A DNA stretch of 64,000 nucleotides from DAOTXN01 sp034435435. GTDB taxonomy: Bacteria; Chloroflexota; Anaerolineae; S140-20. The DNA lies in contig DAOTXN010000058.1 of assembly GCA_034435435.1 (NCBI GenBank), forward strand, positions 16,059 to 80,058, read 5' to 3'. Made by a program: the position numbers and the translations under genes. The notes below the pieces were generated by a model that did no database searches, was not told the origin of the DNA, and saw only the letters and a list, made by a program, of their open reading frames with translations. Positions 1-7,317 of this stretch are shown one piece after another (the stretch's first letter is position 1; each line of letters opens with the position of its first letter).

Positions 1-1547
1 CTAGAGACGAGCGGGCCGGACAGCGGGTAAAAGTCGTCGAACGCGACCAGGGTTCGCTCTGGGGCCTTTTGCTCGATCTCTTCTCGCCCCACCTTGAGCG
101 TTTCATAAAACGCGTCGAGCATCCCGCTGATCCCGATCAGGATGACGATGGCGATGGAAAGCCCCAGCACGGTCATGATCGTGCGCCGCAGCCCCCGCGA
201 CAGGTTACGCACCGGGAACAGCGTAAAACTGGAACCCGGCAACGGCACGCGGGCCAGCAGTGGAGCCAGGCCACCCCCTTTCGAGACCAGATAGCCGGTC
301 TGGATGGCGTCCACCGGGGCCACGCGGACGGCGCGCCACACGGGATAGAGCACGGCCAGGAACGGAATCAACATCCCGACCACAGCCGATTGCAGGTACA
401 GGTCGGTCTGGAAGGACGAGTCCAGATAGGGTAGGGGCATCAGCTTTTGGAGCTCACGCGCCAGCGGTTGATTGATGATCAAGCTCAGTAGCGCCCCCAG
501 GACCATTCCCAGGCCGGCAATCTGCACACCGATCAACACATAGCGCCGGGCGATGCGACGCGGCGGCACGCCTAGGGCCATGTGAATGCCGATCTCGCGG
601 CGTTGCGCGTCCACGATGCGCCCGATGAGGATGAACGCCCCAAAGCCCGCGCCTAGCAACATCAAGTTAGATAGGCCCCTCATCATTTCCCGGTCGCTTT
701 TGATGTCGTCATCCAGCACCTGAAAGGACCGGTTCTCGGAGCGCTTTTCCAGGCTGACGCCGATTTCGGGAAACGCTTTTGCCATACTATCGTTGAGTTC
801 GGCTTTGAGCTGATCCAGGTCGGTTTCATCCACGCCGTCGTTGACGACGATGAGCGCCTCGTTCACCGCACCGGGCAGTCCGATAATCTCTTGAGCCGTC
901 TGTAAGGGCACAAAGAGCGCCACAAAGTGTTCCTGGGCCATCGCGCCCAATATGCCGCTCTCTTCCTCGACCACCATGAAATGTTCAGCCGAGATGGCAT
1001 AGCCCACTGGTTGCAGCACGCGCCCGCCGCCGATGCGCATGGTCCGGTCGCCGAGTTCCAGTTTGTGCCAGTTGGCAAAGTTTTGCTCCACCACACACAC
1101 AAACTGGCCCGCGTCGCCGGCATTCAAGCTACGTCCGGCGGTCACGTGCAGCTTGTTGACCGCCGGATCGCCCGCCGAAACGTCCGTGCCGATGATCTCC
1201 CCGTTGACGAGCAAATAGCTTTCCGCAGTCGAGGCGTCCACCGATGTGGGAAAGGTCAAGCGTACGGATACGTCCTCGATCCAATCGGCATGCGGGACGG
1301 CGCGCACGGCTTGCTCCAGTTGCGCCGCGTCCAGGAAACTGCCTTGCGTCAGCTCCAGCTTGACGTCAAACATATCGAGCATCTCGTAGCTCCTGGCAAA
1401 AGATTTGCTCCGCCAGGGAATGGAGCTGCCCAGGCCGCTGGAAGCCGCCACGCCAAAAGCGATGATGAGCGCAATGCCCACCACCTGCATCCAGCGCTCG
1501 CGCATATCGCGTAACGTCCACTTCCACAACAACGGTAATCGTTTCAT
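1..1547 (-). CDS. FtsX-like ABC transporter permease (C-terminus beyond window edge)
   Basis: The frame is open from an ATG at 1547 to the window edge, about 515 residues. A transmembrane helix lies at roughly residues 18-36, followed by a long extracytoplasmic MacB-type region. A first FtsX core follows with helices near 286-310, 330-360 and 385-405, including the family phrase DAQRREIGIHMALG. A linker and the first helix of a second FtsX module (about 455-475, after a GLRRTIMTVLG stretch) come next. This is the two-module layout of permeases that, with a LolD/MacB-type ATPase, move lipids, peptides or drugs outward or drive envelope remodelling. A GGAGG site precedes the start. It lies 37 bp downstream of the ATPase gene in an apparent three-gene operon. 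The substrate cannot be told from sequence. Confidence 0.88.
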   Translation of the reverse strand, partial: MKRLPLLWKWTLRDMRERWMQVVGIALIIAFGVAASSGLGSSIPWRSKSFARSYEMLDMFDVKLELTQGSFLDAAQLEQAVRAVPHADWIEDVSVRLTFPTSVDASTAESYLLVNGEIIGTDVSAGDPAVNKLHVTAGRSLNAGDAGQFVCVVEQNFANWHKLELGDRTMRIGGGRVLQPVGYAISAEHFMVVEEESGILGAMAQEHFVALFVPLQTAQEIIGLPGAVNEALIVVNDGVDETDLDQLKAELNDSMAKAFPEIGVSLEKRSENRSFQVLDDDIKSDREMMRGLSNLMLLGAGFGAFILIGRIVDAQRREIGIHMALGVPPRRIARRYVLIGVQIAGLGMVLGALLSLIINQPLARELQKLMPLPYLDSSFQTDLYLQSAVVGMLIPFLAVLYPVWRAVRVAPVDAIQTGYLVSKGGGLAPLLARVPLPGSSFTLFPVRNLSRGLRRTIMTVLGLSIAIVILIGISGMLDAFYETLKVGREEIEQKAPERTLVAFDDFYPLSGPLVS

Positions 1548-1584
1548 CGTGAGCCTCCTTCGTCGTCCGTCCTTCGTCGCTCCA

Positions 1585-2298
1585 CTACCACATCAGCTCC
1601 GCCACCGCCACCGCTCCCCCCGTCGGCGGGCCATCGCTGGCGATATGCCCATCGTGCAATTCCACCACCCGGTCGGCCACACGGGCGATCTCGCGGTTGT
1701 GCGTGACGATGACCACGGCCTTGCCCGCCTCGGCTTGCTTTTTCAAAAGGGCCAAGATCTGCACACCCGTGCGAAAATCCAGCTCGCCCGTCGGCTCGTC
1801 GGCCAGCAAGACCGGCGCTTCCTTGGCTAGGGCGCGAGCGATAGCCACCCGCTGCTGCTCGCCGCCCGACAACTGGTGCGGAAAGTGGTGCAACCGGTCG
1901 CCCAGCCCCACGTTTTCCAGCGCCAGCGTCGCCGCGTCTGCGCGCCCCGCGCCGTTCTTTTTCCCCACCACGTCCAGCACAAACTGCACGTTTTCTAGCG
2001 CCGTCAGGCTGGGGAACAGGTTAAAGGTCTGAAAGATGAACCCGATGGTCTCGCGGCGAAACTTGAACTGTTCCGAGCGCCTGCTATTGGACACCTGGGT
2101 CCCATTGATCTGCACTCTGCCGCCGGAGGGCGTGTCCAGCGCGCCGATCATATTCAGCAGCGTGGTTTTGCCGCTACCCGACGGGCCGAGCACGACCACA
2201 AACTCGCCCTGGCCTATCGCCAGGTTCACATCCTCCAGCGCCGTGACCTTGATCTCGCCCATCTGGTACCACTTGGATACGTTGGTCAATTGAATCAT
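1585..2298 (-). CDS. ABC transporter ATP-binding protein (LolD/MacB type)
   Basis: A 237-residue ATPase. Walker A is GPSGSGKTT at residues 38-46, the Q-loop is FIFQTFNLFPSLTALEN, the signature is LSGGE, Walker B runs into LLADEPTGELD and the H-loop is VTHN. The FNL/PTGELD style is that of the MacB/LolD subfamily that partners FtsX permeases, which fits the permease gene 37 bp downstream. The start at 2298 is chosen because the open frame upstream of it lies inside the regulator gene in another frame. The start overlaps the regulator stop by four bases, so the two are probably translationally coupled. Confidence 0.93.
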   Translation of the reverse strand: MIQLTNVSKWYQMGEIKVTALEDVNLAIGQGEFVVVLGPSGSGKTTLLNMIGALDTPSGGRVQINGTQVSNSRRSEQFKFRRETIGFIFQTFNLFPSLTALENVQFVLDVVGKKNGAGRADAATLALENVGLGDRLHHFPHQLSGGEQQRVAIARALAKEAPVLLADEPTGELDFRTGVQILALLKKQAEAGKAVVIVTHNREIARVADRVVELHDGHIASDGPPTGGAVAVAELMW

Positions 2299-3113
2299 CT
2301 TGCACCTCCAATATGACTTTCCATCGCCCGCGCAAACAGCTCGCGGTCCTCTTCCTGGATGATCTCCAGCGCTCGCTCGCCCAACAGGGCCAGCATCTGC
2401 GGCAGATACAGATCGGTGCGCAGGTGGTGCTCGGCGATAAACACGAGCAACGGACTGCTGGTCCACGAGGCCCGGGCCTGAGTTTGGGTCAACCACTCGC
2501 CGACCAACACCTCCTGACCGTCCACGACCAGGATCAGTCCCAGCCCTTCGGAGCGGGTCAGCGCCTCTTCTGACAACGACGCGACGACCACCCGACCACC
2601 CGGCAGAGCCACGTCGCCGGTGGTATAGATCACGACGCGCACCCCGCGCCGGATGGCCGCCTCTAGCGCCGGGCGCAACGTGGGGAACGTGACCGGCAGC
2701 AGGGCCAGGTAGACCTGACTTGCGGCCTGGTTGATCATTTCCGTCGCCTTGGCGATAATGTTCTCGTGGCCTTCGAGGTTCCAGACGTGTTCCAGATTGG
2801 GGGCGGTCGAAAAAGCCGCGAGATCGTTTTTGAGCGAGCCGATGAGATCCGTGTGTTCGCGCTCGAGTTGGTCCAGAAATTCGACCGGGGCCATCGGCGC
2901 GTACTTGACGCCGCCGTCTGTGCGCAGCGTCATGGCCGCGCCACGCGCGGTGAGCTTGCTCAGCACTTCGTAGATCATCGAGCGCGGCACGCCGGAGAGC
3001 CTGGACAGCTCGTAGCCGGTAACGGGATTCTTGCGCAGCAGCGCGGTGTAGGCTTTGGCTTCGTATTCGGAAAAGCCGATTTTGACGAGTTGCTGAATCA
3101 GATCGATTCCCAT
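2295..3113 (-). CDS. TrmB-family transcriptional regulator
   Basis: A 272-residue protein whose first 75 residues form a winged helix of the TrmB type, with the run GFSEYEAKAYTALL and a recognition segment near GYELSRLSGVPRSMIYEVL. The remainder resembles the TrmB effector-binding region, with a phospholipase-D-like fold expected from the family. TrmB proteins usually bind sugars or related ligands and regulate neighbouring transporters. It is the first gene of a probable operon with the ABC ATPase and permease. Upstream lie two palindromic repeats suitable as operators (3129-3162), so autoregulation is likely. The ligand is unknown. Confidence 0.87.
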   Translation of the reverse strand: MGIDLIQQLVKIGFSEYEAKAYTALLRKNPVTGYELSRLSGVPRSMIYEVLSKLTARGAAMTLRTDGGVKYAPMAPVEFLDQLEREHTDLIGSLKNDLAAFSTAPNLEHVWNLEGHENIIAKATEMINQAASQVYLALLPVTFPTLRPALEAAIRRGVRVVIYTTGDVALPGGRVVVASLSEEALTRSEGLGLILVVDGQEVLVGEWLTQTQARASWTSSPLLVFIAEHHLRTDLYLPQMLALLGERALEIIQEEDRELFARAMESHIGGAR

Positions 3114-3128
3114 TGCACACCTTTAGAC

Positions 3129-3162
3129 GTTAGTACAATAACGTAGAGGTTAGTATTATAAC
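3129..3162. promoter_or_regulatory. Tandem operator-like repeats upstream of the TrmB-type regulator
   Basis: Two copies of a 14-bp unit, at 3129-3142 and 3149-3162, agree at 12 of 14 positions. Each is a GTTA-N6-TAAC palindrome and they sit 20 bp apart, about two helical turns. The minus-strand promoter is embedded here: TATAAT-like hexamers read from the minus strand occur near 3155-3172. The placement 16-50 bp before the regulator start suggests autoregulation. That link is inference. Confidence 0.6.
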
Positions 3163-3412
3163 TACTATTATACTTTAATTTGCGCGCCAAGTCAAGGGGT
3201 TTGACTGGCAGGCAGAACATTCTATACTTTGGTTGTGGTAACTGCTCAGCCTGTGCAGATATGACAACGAATCAAAGGATTGAGCGAATCTGTGCTTCTC
3301 GGCCCGATGGCCTGGGCCCCACAGCCACGCTGACCGTGGTCCCAAGGGATGCGACGCCGCGCCTCACTGCAGAACGCGGGCAGCCGGCGGTCCTTACAGG
3401 GGGAATATCTTT
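3163..3412. other. Intergenic region with a dispersed 32-bp repeat; no supported gene
   Basis: I see no convincing coding sequence here. At 3259-3290 lies a 32-bp segment that recurs at 21480-21511 with 30 of 32 positions identical. At 3238-3251 a 14-bp segment matches, in inverted orientation, the last 14 bases of the window (63987-64000). A GGGGGA at the right end serves as ribosome binding site for the next gene. Confidence 0.6.
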
Positions 3413-3952
3413 ATGTTTTGGATGCTCGCGGATAACCCACCACCCAACCCGGATTGTTTTGTGATCCCCTCCTACGCCCTCAAAGATCGCACCCGCCCCA
3501 CCCGCCCCACCTGCGCCCAGATCGAGCTGGCTTTTGAGTGGTGGCAAAGGTTCCCTCGCGCCCGCTTGATGATGTCCACGGGCGACAACCAGCGCCTGGG
3601 GATTTCAAACGCGACGGTGATGGTGGATTATGCTCTGAGCTTGGGGGTTCCACGCGAGAACCTGGTCGAGGAGGACCGTTCCAGAAACACGTGGGAAAAT
3701 CTGCGCTATTCGATGCGCATCATCCAGGACGCCGGCTGGCAGCAACCGACGCTGGTCACAGTGGACCTGTACACCCGGCGCGCCGTAGCGACGGCGCGCA
3801 AATTGGGCTGGTCAGATTTCTATTGGCTCTCGGTCTATTCCAAAGGCGAGCCGGCTTACGGCTACAAGCGGCTTCAAACCCACTCGCGCCTGACTATCTT
3901 GTGTTATGAGATGGGGGCGATGGTGTATAGCAAGCTGGTAGGGTGGGTGTGA
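3413..3952 (+). CDS. DUF218 / YdcF-like protein
   Basis: A 179-residue protein with the hallmarks of the DUF218 family. It has an STGDNQ loop where relatives have SGG, a GVPRENLVEEDRSRNTWEN stretch containing the conserved acidic residue and S-x-NT-x-EN motif, and a VTVDLYTRRA segment matching the usual VTS.yHm.RA. Family members include SanA and YdcF and are implicated in envelope barrier functions or nucleotide binding, with no settled reaction. Unlike many relatives it has no N-terminal membrane helix, so it may be cytoplasmic. It converges with the phosphatase-like gene 10 bp away. Confidence 0.78.
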   Translation: MFWMLADNPPPNPDCFVIPSYALKDRTRPTRPTCAQIELAFEWWQRFPRARLMMSTGDNQRLGISNATVMVDYALSLGVPRENLVEEDRSRNTWENLRYSMRIIQDAGWQQPTLVTVDLYTRRAVATARKLGWSDFYWLSVYSKGEPAYGYKRLQTHSRLTILCYEMGAMVYSKLVGWV

Positions 3953-3961
3953 CGAGTGGAT

Positions 3962-4405
3962 TTATGCGCCTTGCGCCAAAGCCTGGTTGATAAAGCTCTG
4001 CCAGGTCTCGTCTGGCTCCCAGATCTGTCGCAAGGAGGTCCACGCTGCCTCTGGCGGCGCGCCCAGCCGCAGCACGCGATAGAGCAACACAAACGCCGAG
4101 GCCCGATAGTTCAAAGCGCAGTGCACCAGGACCTTTTTGCCGGCGTGCTGTTCCATTGCCTCAAAAAAACGCGCCAGGTCTTGAGCCGTGGGCGTCTCCC
4201 ACACCACGGGAATGTGAACGTACTCCATGCCTTGCCCGGTCACCCATTCCTGCTCGTTGGGCAGGGCGTTGGTAGAAGTAGGCAGCGCCAGATTGATGAC
4301 GACTTGATAACCGGCAGCCCGCACGTCGGAAAACTGCTCGGCGGTGGGTTGACCGGCCGTACCGAGCGCATCGGAAATGTGTAAAAAGTTCAGGATTGCA
4401 TCCAC
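3962..4405 (-). CDS. Cysteine phosphatase-like protein (DUF442 / BLH-like)
   Basis: A 147-residue protein with a P-loop-like segment VHCALNYRAS near residues 93-102, preceded by a beta strand. It keeps the family phrase TAGQPTAEQF near the N-terminus, typical of DUF442-type dual-specificity phosphatase relatives. The cysteine and arginine are separated by four residues (CX4R), not the CX5R of classical protein tyrosine phosphatases. I recall a similar short loop in DUF442 proteins, so this is probably a family trait. The substrate is unknown. It stands alone on the minus strand, divergent from the flavoprotein gene. Confidence 0.72.
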   Translation of the reverse strand: MDAILNFLHISDALGTAGQPTAEQFSDVRAAGYQVVINLALPTSTNALPNEQEWVTGQGMEYVHIPVVWETPTAQDLARFFEAMEQHAGKKVLVHCALNYRASAFVLLYRVLRLGAPPEAAWTSLRQIWEPDETWQSFINQALAQGA

Positions 4406-4518
4406 TAATAAACCCTCACTTCACGTTATGTCCAAGCCATTGGATGTGGAGAGATTTTACTGCGTGCGGCCAGGGAAAGCAAGCAGGCCTCAAAGAATCA
4501 TCACCGGTTTGGCGCTTG

Positions 4519-4547
4519 TTGCTCTTTCTGCCAATATCCTGTAAAAT
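4519..4547 (+). promoter_or_regulatory. Sigma-70-type promoter for the flavoprotein gene
   Basis: TTGCTC at 4519-4524 and TAAAAT at 4542-4547 are separated by 17 bp. The start codon lies 40 bp downstream. Confidence 0.5.
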
Positions 4548-4587
4548 CACACCTGTTCGTTATGGAAAGAAGCGACAGGAGGCAGAC

Positions 4588-5700
4588 GTGGCCGACATGC
4601 ACATCCAGACCGGGCGCGTGGACACGTGTGAGGTCGTGGTCGTAGGGGCCGGGCTGGTGGGCGCGACGATTGCGACCAGCCTGGCCGACGAGGGACTGGA
4701 CGTGGCTGTGCTGGAAGCGCAGGGTATCGCCAGCGGCTCCACCGGCCGCACGGCAGGATTGGTGTTTACCGGCTTGCCTATGCCTTACGCTCAGATTATT
4801 ACGCGTTATGGGCGCGGGACGGCTCAGGCGCTGTGGCGCTTGACGATGGACAATCGCGCTCGCCTGGCCGAAGTGGCGACCCGGCTGAACGTTGCGCTGG
4901 AACGCACGGGCAGTCTGCTCTTGGCGACGGACGCTCAACAGGCCGTTCTCCTGCGCAGCTCGGCCGAGCTGCTCGCCGCCGATGGTTTTGAGGCCCGTTT
5001 TGAGAGCAACGATCCTCTGAAAAGGGGCTTCACGGCGGCGCTGCACTTTCCCAATGACCTGGTGGTAGACGCCGTGGCGCTGACCCGGCAACTGCTAGAC
5101 GCATTCGAGATTCCCGTACATACCAACACCCAGGTCTATAAATTGGAACAAGATGGCGACGAAATCGTCGTATGGGCGCATGGGCGCGTGGTCAGGGCGG
5201 GAACGGTGATCCTGGCCGTGAACGCTTATGCGGCGCTGCTCGACGACTATTTTGCCGATAAAGTCGCGCCAGCGCGGGGTTATACTCTGATGACCCGTCC
5301 ACTGCCCGAGCGGCTGATGGTGCGGGCAGGCAGCGCTGGCCCCTTCTCTTTCCGTCAGGACGCCGACGGACGCCTGATGTTCACGGCCTGGCAACCAGAA
5401 TATCAGACGCCGGCTGCTACTCCCCGGGATGAGAGCATCGAAGTGGACCTGATGCGGTTCATTGGACGCTACTTTCCACGCGCGGCCCAGCATTTGGCTC
5501 ACCGCGGTTCAGGCGTGATCGGCGTTCCGCGCGATGGGCTGCCCTTGTTGGGAGCCTTGCCTCACCTGCCGCAAGTCTTTTTCGCCGTCGGCTTTGGTGG
5601 ACAGGGCTTGAGCCTGGCCTTTGCCGCGGCGGATTTATTGATCGGGCTCATTCTGGGCGGGGCCGAACCGGAGCTGTTTTCGGCGCGGCGTCTGGAATAA
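4588..5700 (+). CDS. FAD-dependent oxidoreductase, DAO family (glycine/sarcosine oxidase-like)
   Basis: The chosen GTG start at 4588 has an AGGAGG five bases upstream. The longer frame to 4396 overlaps a divergent gene and lacks a ribosome site; an ATG at 4597 is the alternative. The 370-residue product opens with a Rossmann dinucleotide motif (G20-x-G22-x-x-G25). It has the acid ending beta 2 at VLEAQ, the GSTGRTAGLV substrate-FAD loop and a C-terminal GFGGQGLSLAFAAADLL stretch, all typical of the DAO superfamily. Members oxidise the C-N bond of amino acids or N-methyl amines, passing electrons to oxygen or a carrier. I cannot separate glycine oxidase, sarcosine oxidase and D-amino acid dehydrogenase from sequence alone. 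Confidence 0.85.
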   Translation: MADMHIQTGRVDTCEVVVVGAGLVGATIATSLADEGLDVAVLEAQGIASGSTGRTAGLVFTGLPMPYAQIITRYGRGTAQALWRLTMDNRARLAEVATRLNVALERTGSLLLATDAQQAVLLRSSAELLAADGFEARFESNDPLKRGFTAALHFPNDLVVDAVALTRQLLDAFEIPVHTNTQVYKLEQDGDEIVVWAHGRVVRAGTVILAVNAYAALLDDYFADKVAPARGYTLMTRPLPERLMVRAGSAGPFSFRQDADGRLMFTAWQPEYQTPAATPRDESIEVDLMRFIGRYFPRAAQHLAHRGSGVIGVPRDGLPLLGALPHLPQVFFAVGFGGQGLSLAFAAADLLIGLILGGAEPELFSARRLE

Positions 5701-5715
5701 GCGCAGCCCAATGGG

Positions 5716-6813
5716 CTAATCGGCCTGGAGCATGGGAAGATACAGACGGTGTAATGGAGCGCGCATCGCCAGTATGGCGTCGGCGATCCGGTCGGCTTGG
5801 GTGCGGCGTTCTCCCGGATGCGCAAAGTCCCACGTATGCACAAAGCTGTAGAGCATGTCGCTCAGGGTCTCGCCGCCCGAAATCGGCGTGTTCAGGCCTA
5901 CGGGAAAGTATAACCCCTCACCCTGCAAGCTCCTGGCGACCAACTCGCCATAAATATGCCGGATGGCCTCGTCGGTGCGCAGCGCGTCGGTGTAGGTGTA
6001 AAACTCGCGCCCGTGCACGTCGTCGGGCCGAGGGTTGAGCGGGTTGTAATTACATTCGGGCACGCCAACGAGGGTGTGTGTGGCCCAAGGTTGGCCCAAA
6101 TCGTCCATCGCGGCGATGCACTCGCGGTGCGAGTAGTAATCGGCCAGGGAGTGCAAGTAGGTGGCAAAGGCCTCTAACGACCCGGCCTGAATGCCGGTGG
6201 TGATGGCAACCGTCCGGGTGTACAAGCATCTGGCGTCCATCACGGTGAAATCAGTTGGACCACCCCACGCGTAGGCTTCATAAGCCACTAACGTATCCGT
6301 GATGCCCCAGGCCCAGTCGTAGAGTGCTCCCAGCTCATCGGCGTCGTTGTGGGGAAAGTGGAAAAACGGCGAGTAGGGTCCAAAGCGCGAGGTCACGCAA
6401 CTGCTCGGATCTTGCATCGAGTCCCACAGCGGCCAGATGACGTTCGAATAAAACAGAGGAGGCCCCTCACAAACGTCCGCCGGATCGGGTGAGGAGTAAA
6501 AAGCGCCTCCCACACAATTGGTGTACGAGATAGCGTCGCCCGGCCCGATTTGCTCCGAGTCAACCAACTGGTCCCACACTTGCAGCATGATACTGTCGGT
6601 TATGGAGAACCCGGCCGCCAGGGCCAGCGCGTAACTCAGGTCAAAATGAACCGTGCTGATCTCTTCCCATTCGGAACCCGTTTGGCCGGTGTGAGGATCA
6701 CGAAAAGTCAGCGGCTCTTCGGCAAAGGCCCACACCACCACGGCGCTGACGAGCACCGCCAAAAGGACGCCGAGCGTGAGTCGCCAGAAACGCAGACTCC
6801 AGGCGCCGCTCAT
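5716..6813 (-). CDS. Secreted protein resembling zinc-dependent phospholipase C
   Basis: A 365-residue protein with an N-terminal membrane/signal segment (about residues 8-30). It has histidine/aspartate clusters that recall zinc phospholipase C and S1/P1 nuclease folds: VHFDLSYALALAAG near 55, FFHFPHNDADELG near 150 and YLHSLADYYSHREC near 218-231. The last matches the H-x3-D-x3-H zinc ligand pattern of that fold. Several cysteines suggest an extracytoplasmic location. The C-terminus ends in RLYLPMLQAD, a hydrophobic-Leu-Pro tail shared with neighbouring secreted proteins. It overlaps the preceding gene by four bases. The phospholipase relationship is inferred from metal-site spacing and is not certain. 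Confidence 0.6.
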   Translation of the reverse strand: MSGAWSLRFWRLTLGVLLAVLVSAVVVWAFAEEPLTFRDPHTGQTGSEWEEISTVHFDLSYALALAAGFSITDSIMLQVWDQLVDSEQIGPGDAISYTNCVGGAFYSSPDPADVCEGPPLFYSNVIWPLWDSMQDPSSCVTSRFGPYSPFFHFPHNDADELGALYDWAWGITDTLVAYEAYAWGGPTDFTVMDARCLYTRTVAITTGIQAGSLEAFATYLHSLADYYSHRECIAAMDDLGQPWATHTLVGVPECNYNPLNPRPDDVHGREFYTYTDALRTDEAIRHIYGELVARSLQGEGLYFPVGLNTPISGGETLSDMLYSFVHTWDFAHPGERRTQADRIADAILAMRAPLHRLYLPMLQAD

Positions 6814-7202
6814 GGTTCATAATTTCGGCTGCCCAAGGCCCAGGCCGCCAGCATCAGCAACACCCCTCCTACGGCCAATAATAACCACACCGGCATGGGG
6901 CTGGTCTGGCCCGAGATGGGCAGGATCACCGTGCCTAAAGGCGCCAGCTCGGTCGGCGTGAAGGTGGCCTGGGGTGGAGATGGGTGTGAGGGTGTGTCGG
7001 TGGGAGGGGACGCTGTGGCGATCTGGGTTGGCGTCGGCGTGGGGGTGTCGGTGGGTGTGGGGGTGTCGGTCGGCGTAGGCGTATCGGTAAAGCTCAACGG
7101 GGCCGATGGAGCCGCAGAGCTGGCGCGTCCGGCCAGCCCCACCCAACCGACGACCAGCAAAACGACGAGCATCGAAAATAGACCCAAATGTGATTTCATC
7201 AT
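6810..7202 (-). CDS. Small Thr/Pro-rich cell-surface protein with LPxSG-type C-terminal anchor
   Basis: The start at 7202 is chosen because GGAGGGAG lies seven bases upstream; the longer frame to 7257 or 7232 has no such site. The 130-residue product has a signal peptide (about 6-30), a low-complexity region built of TPTPTDT units, a short linker, then ILPISG followed by a hydrophobic helix and a short tail, GSRNYEP. This resembles a sortase-type LPxSG/LPxTG sorting signal, or simply a tail anchor. The repeat DNA (about 7018-7090) is imperfect 18-bp units. The stop overlaps the start of the next gene by four bases. The function is probably structural display on the surface, by inference. Confidence 0.68.
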   Translation of the reverse strand: MMKSHLGLFSMLVVLLVVGWVGLAGRASSAAPSAPLSFTDTPTPTDTPTPTDTPTPTPTQIATASPPTDTPSHPSPPQATFTPTELAPLGTVILPISGQTSPMPVWLLLAVGGVLLMLAAWALGSRNYEP

Positions 7203-7317
7203 ATATATCTCCCTCCAGGATTTGTCCCCCACACACGTGGCCGTTTGCCGCGCTCACGACGCGGTTGACATCTGCCAGGTTTTCTATCTTGGCCGGATTG
7301 GGTTCCGACTTGAGATT

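Noticed and set aside
1585..3120. A 511-residue version of the ABC ATPase
   Set aside because: The extra N-terminal 270 residues lie inside the TrmB-type gene in another frame and are Arg-rich noise. The ATPase starts at 2298.
3180..3464. A 94-residue open frame on the plus strand
   Set aside because: It overlaps the dispersed repeat and the DUF218 gene in another frame, with no ribosome site or conserved feature.
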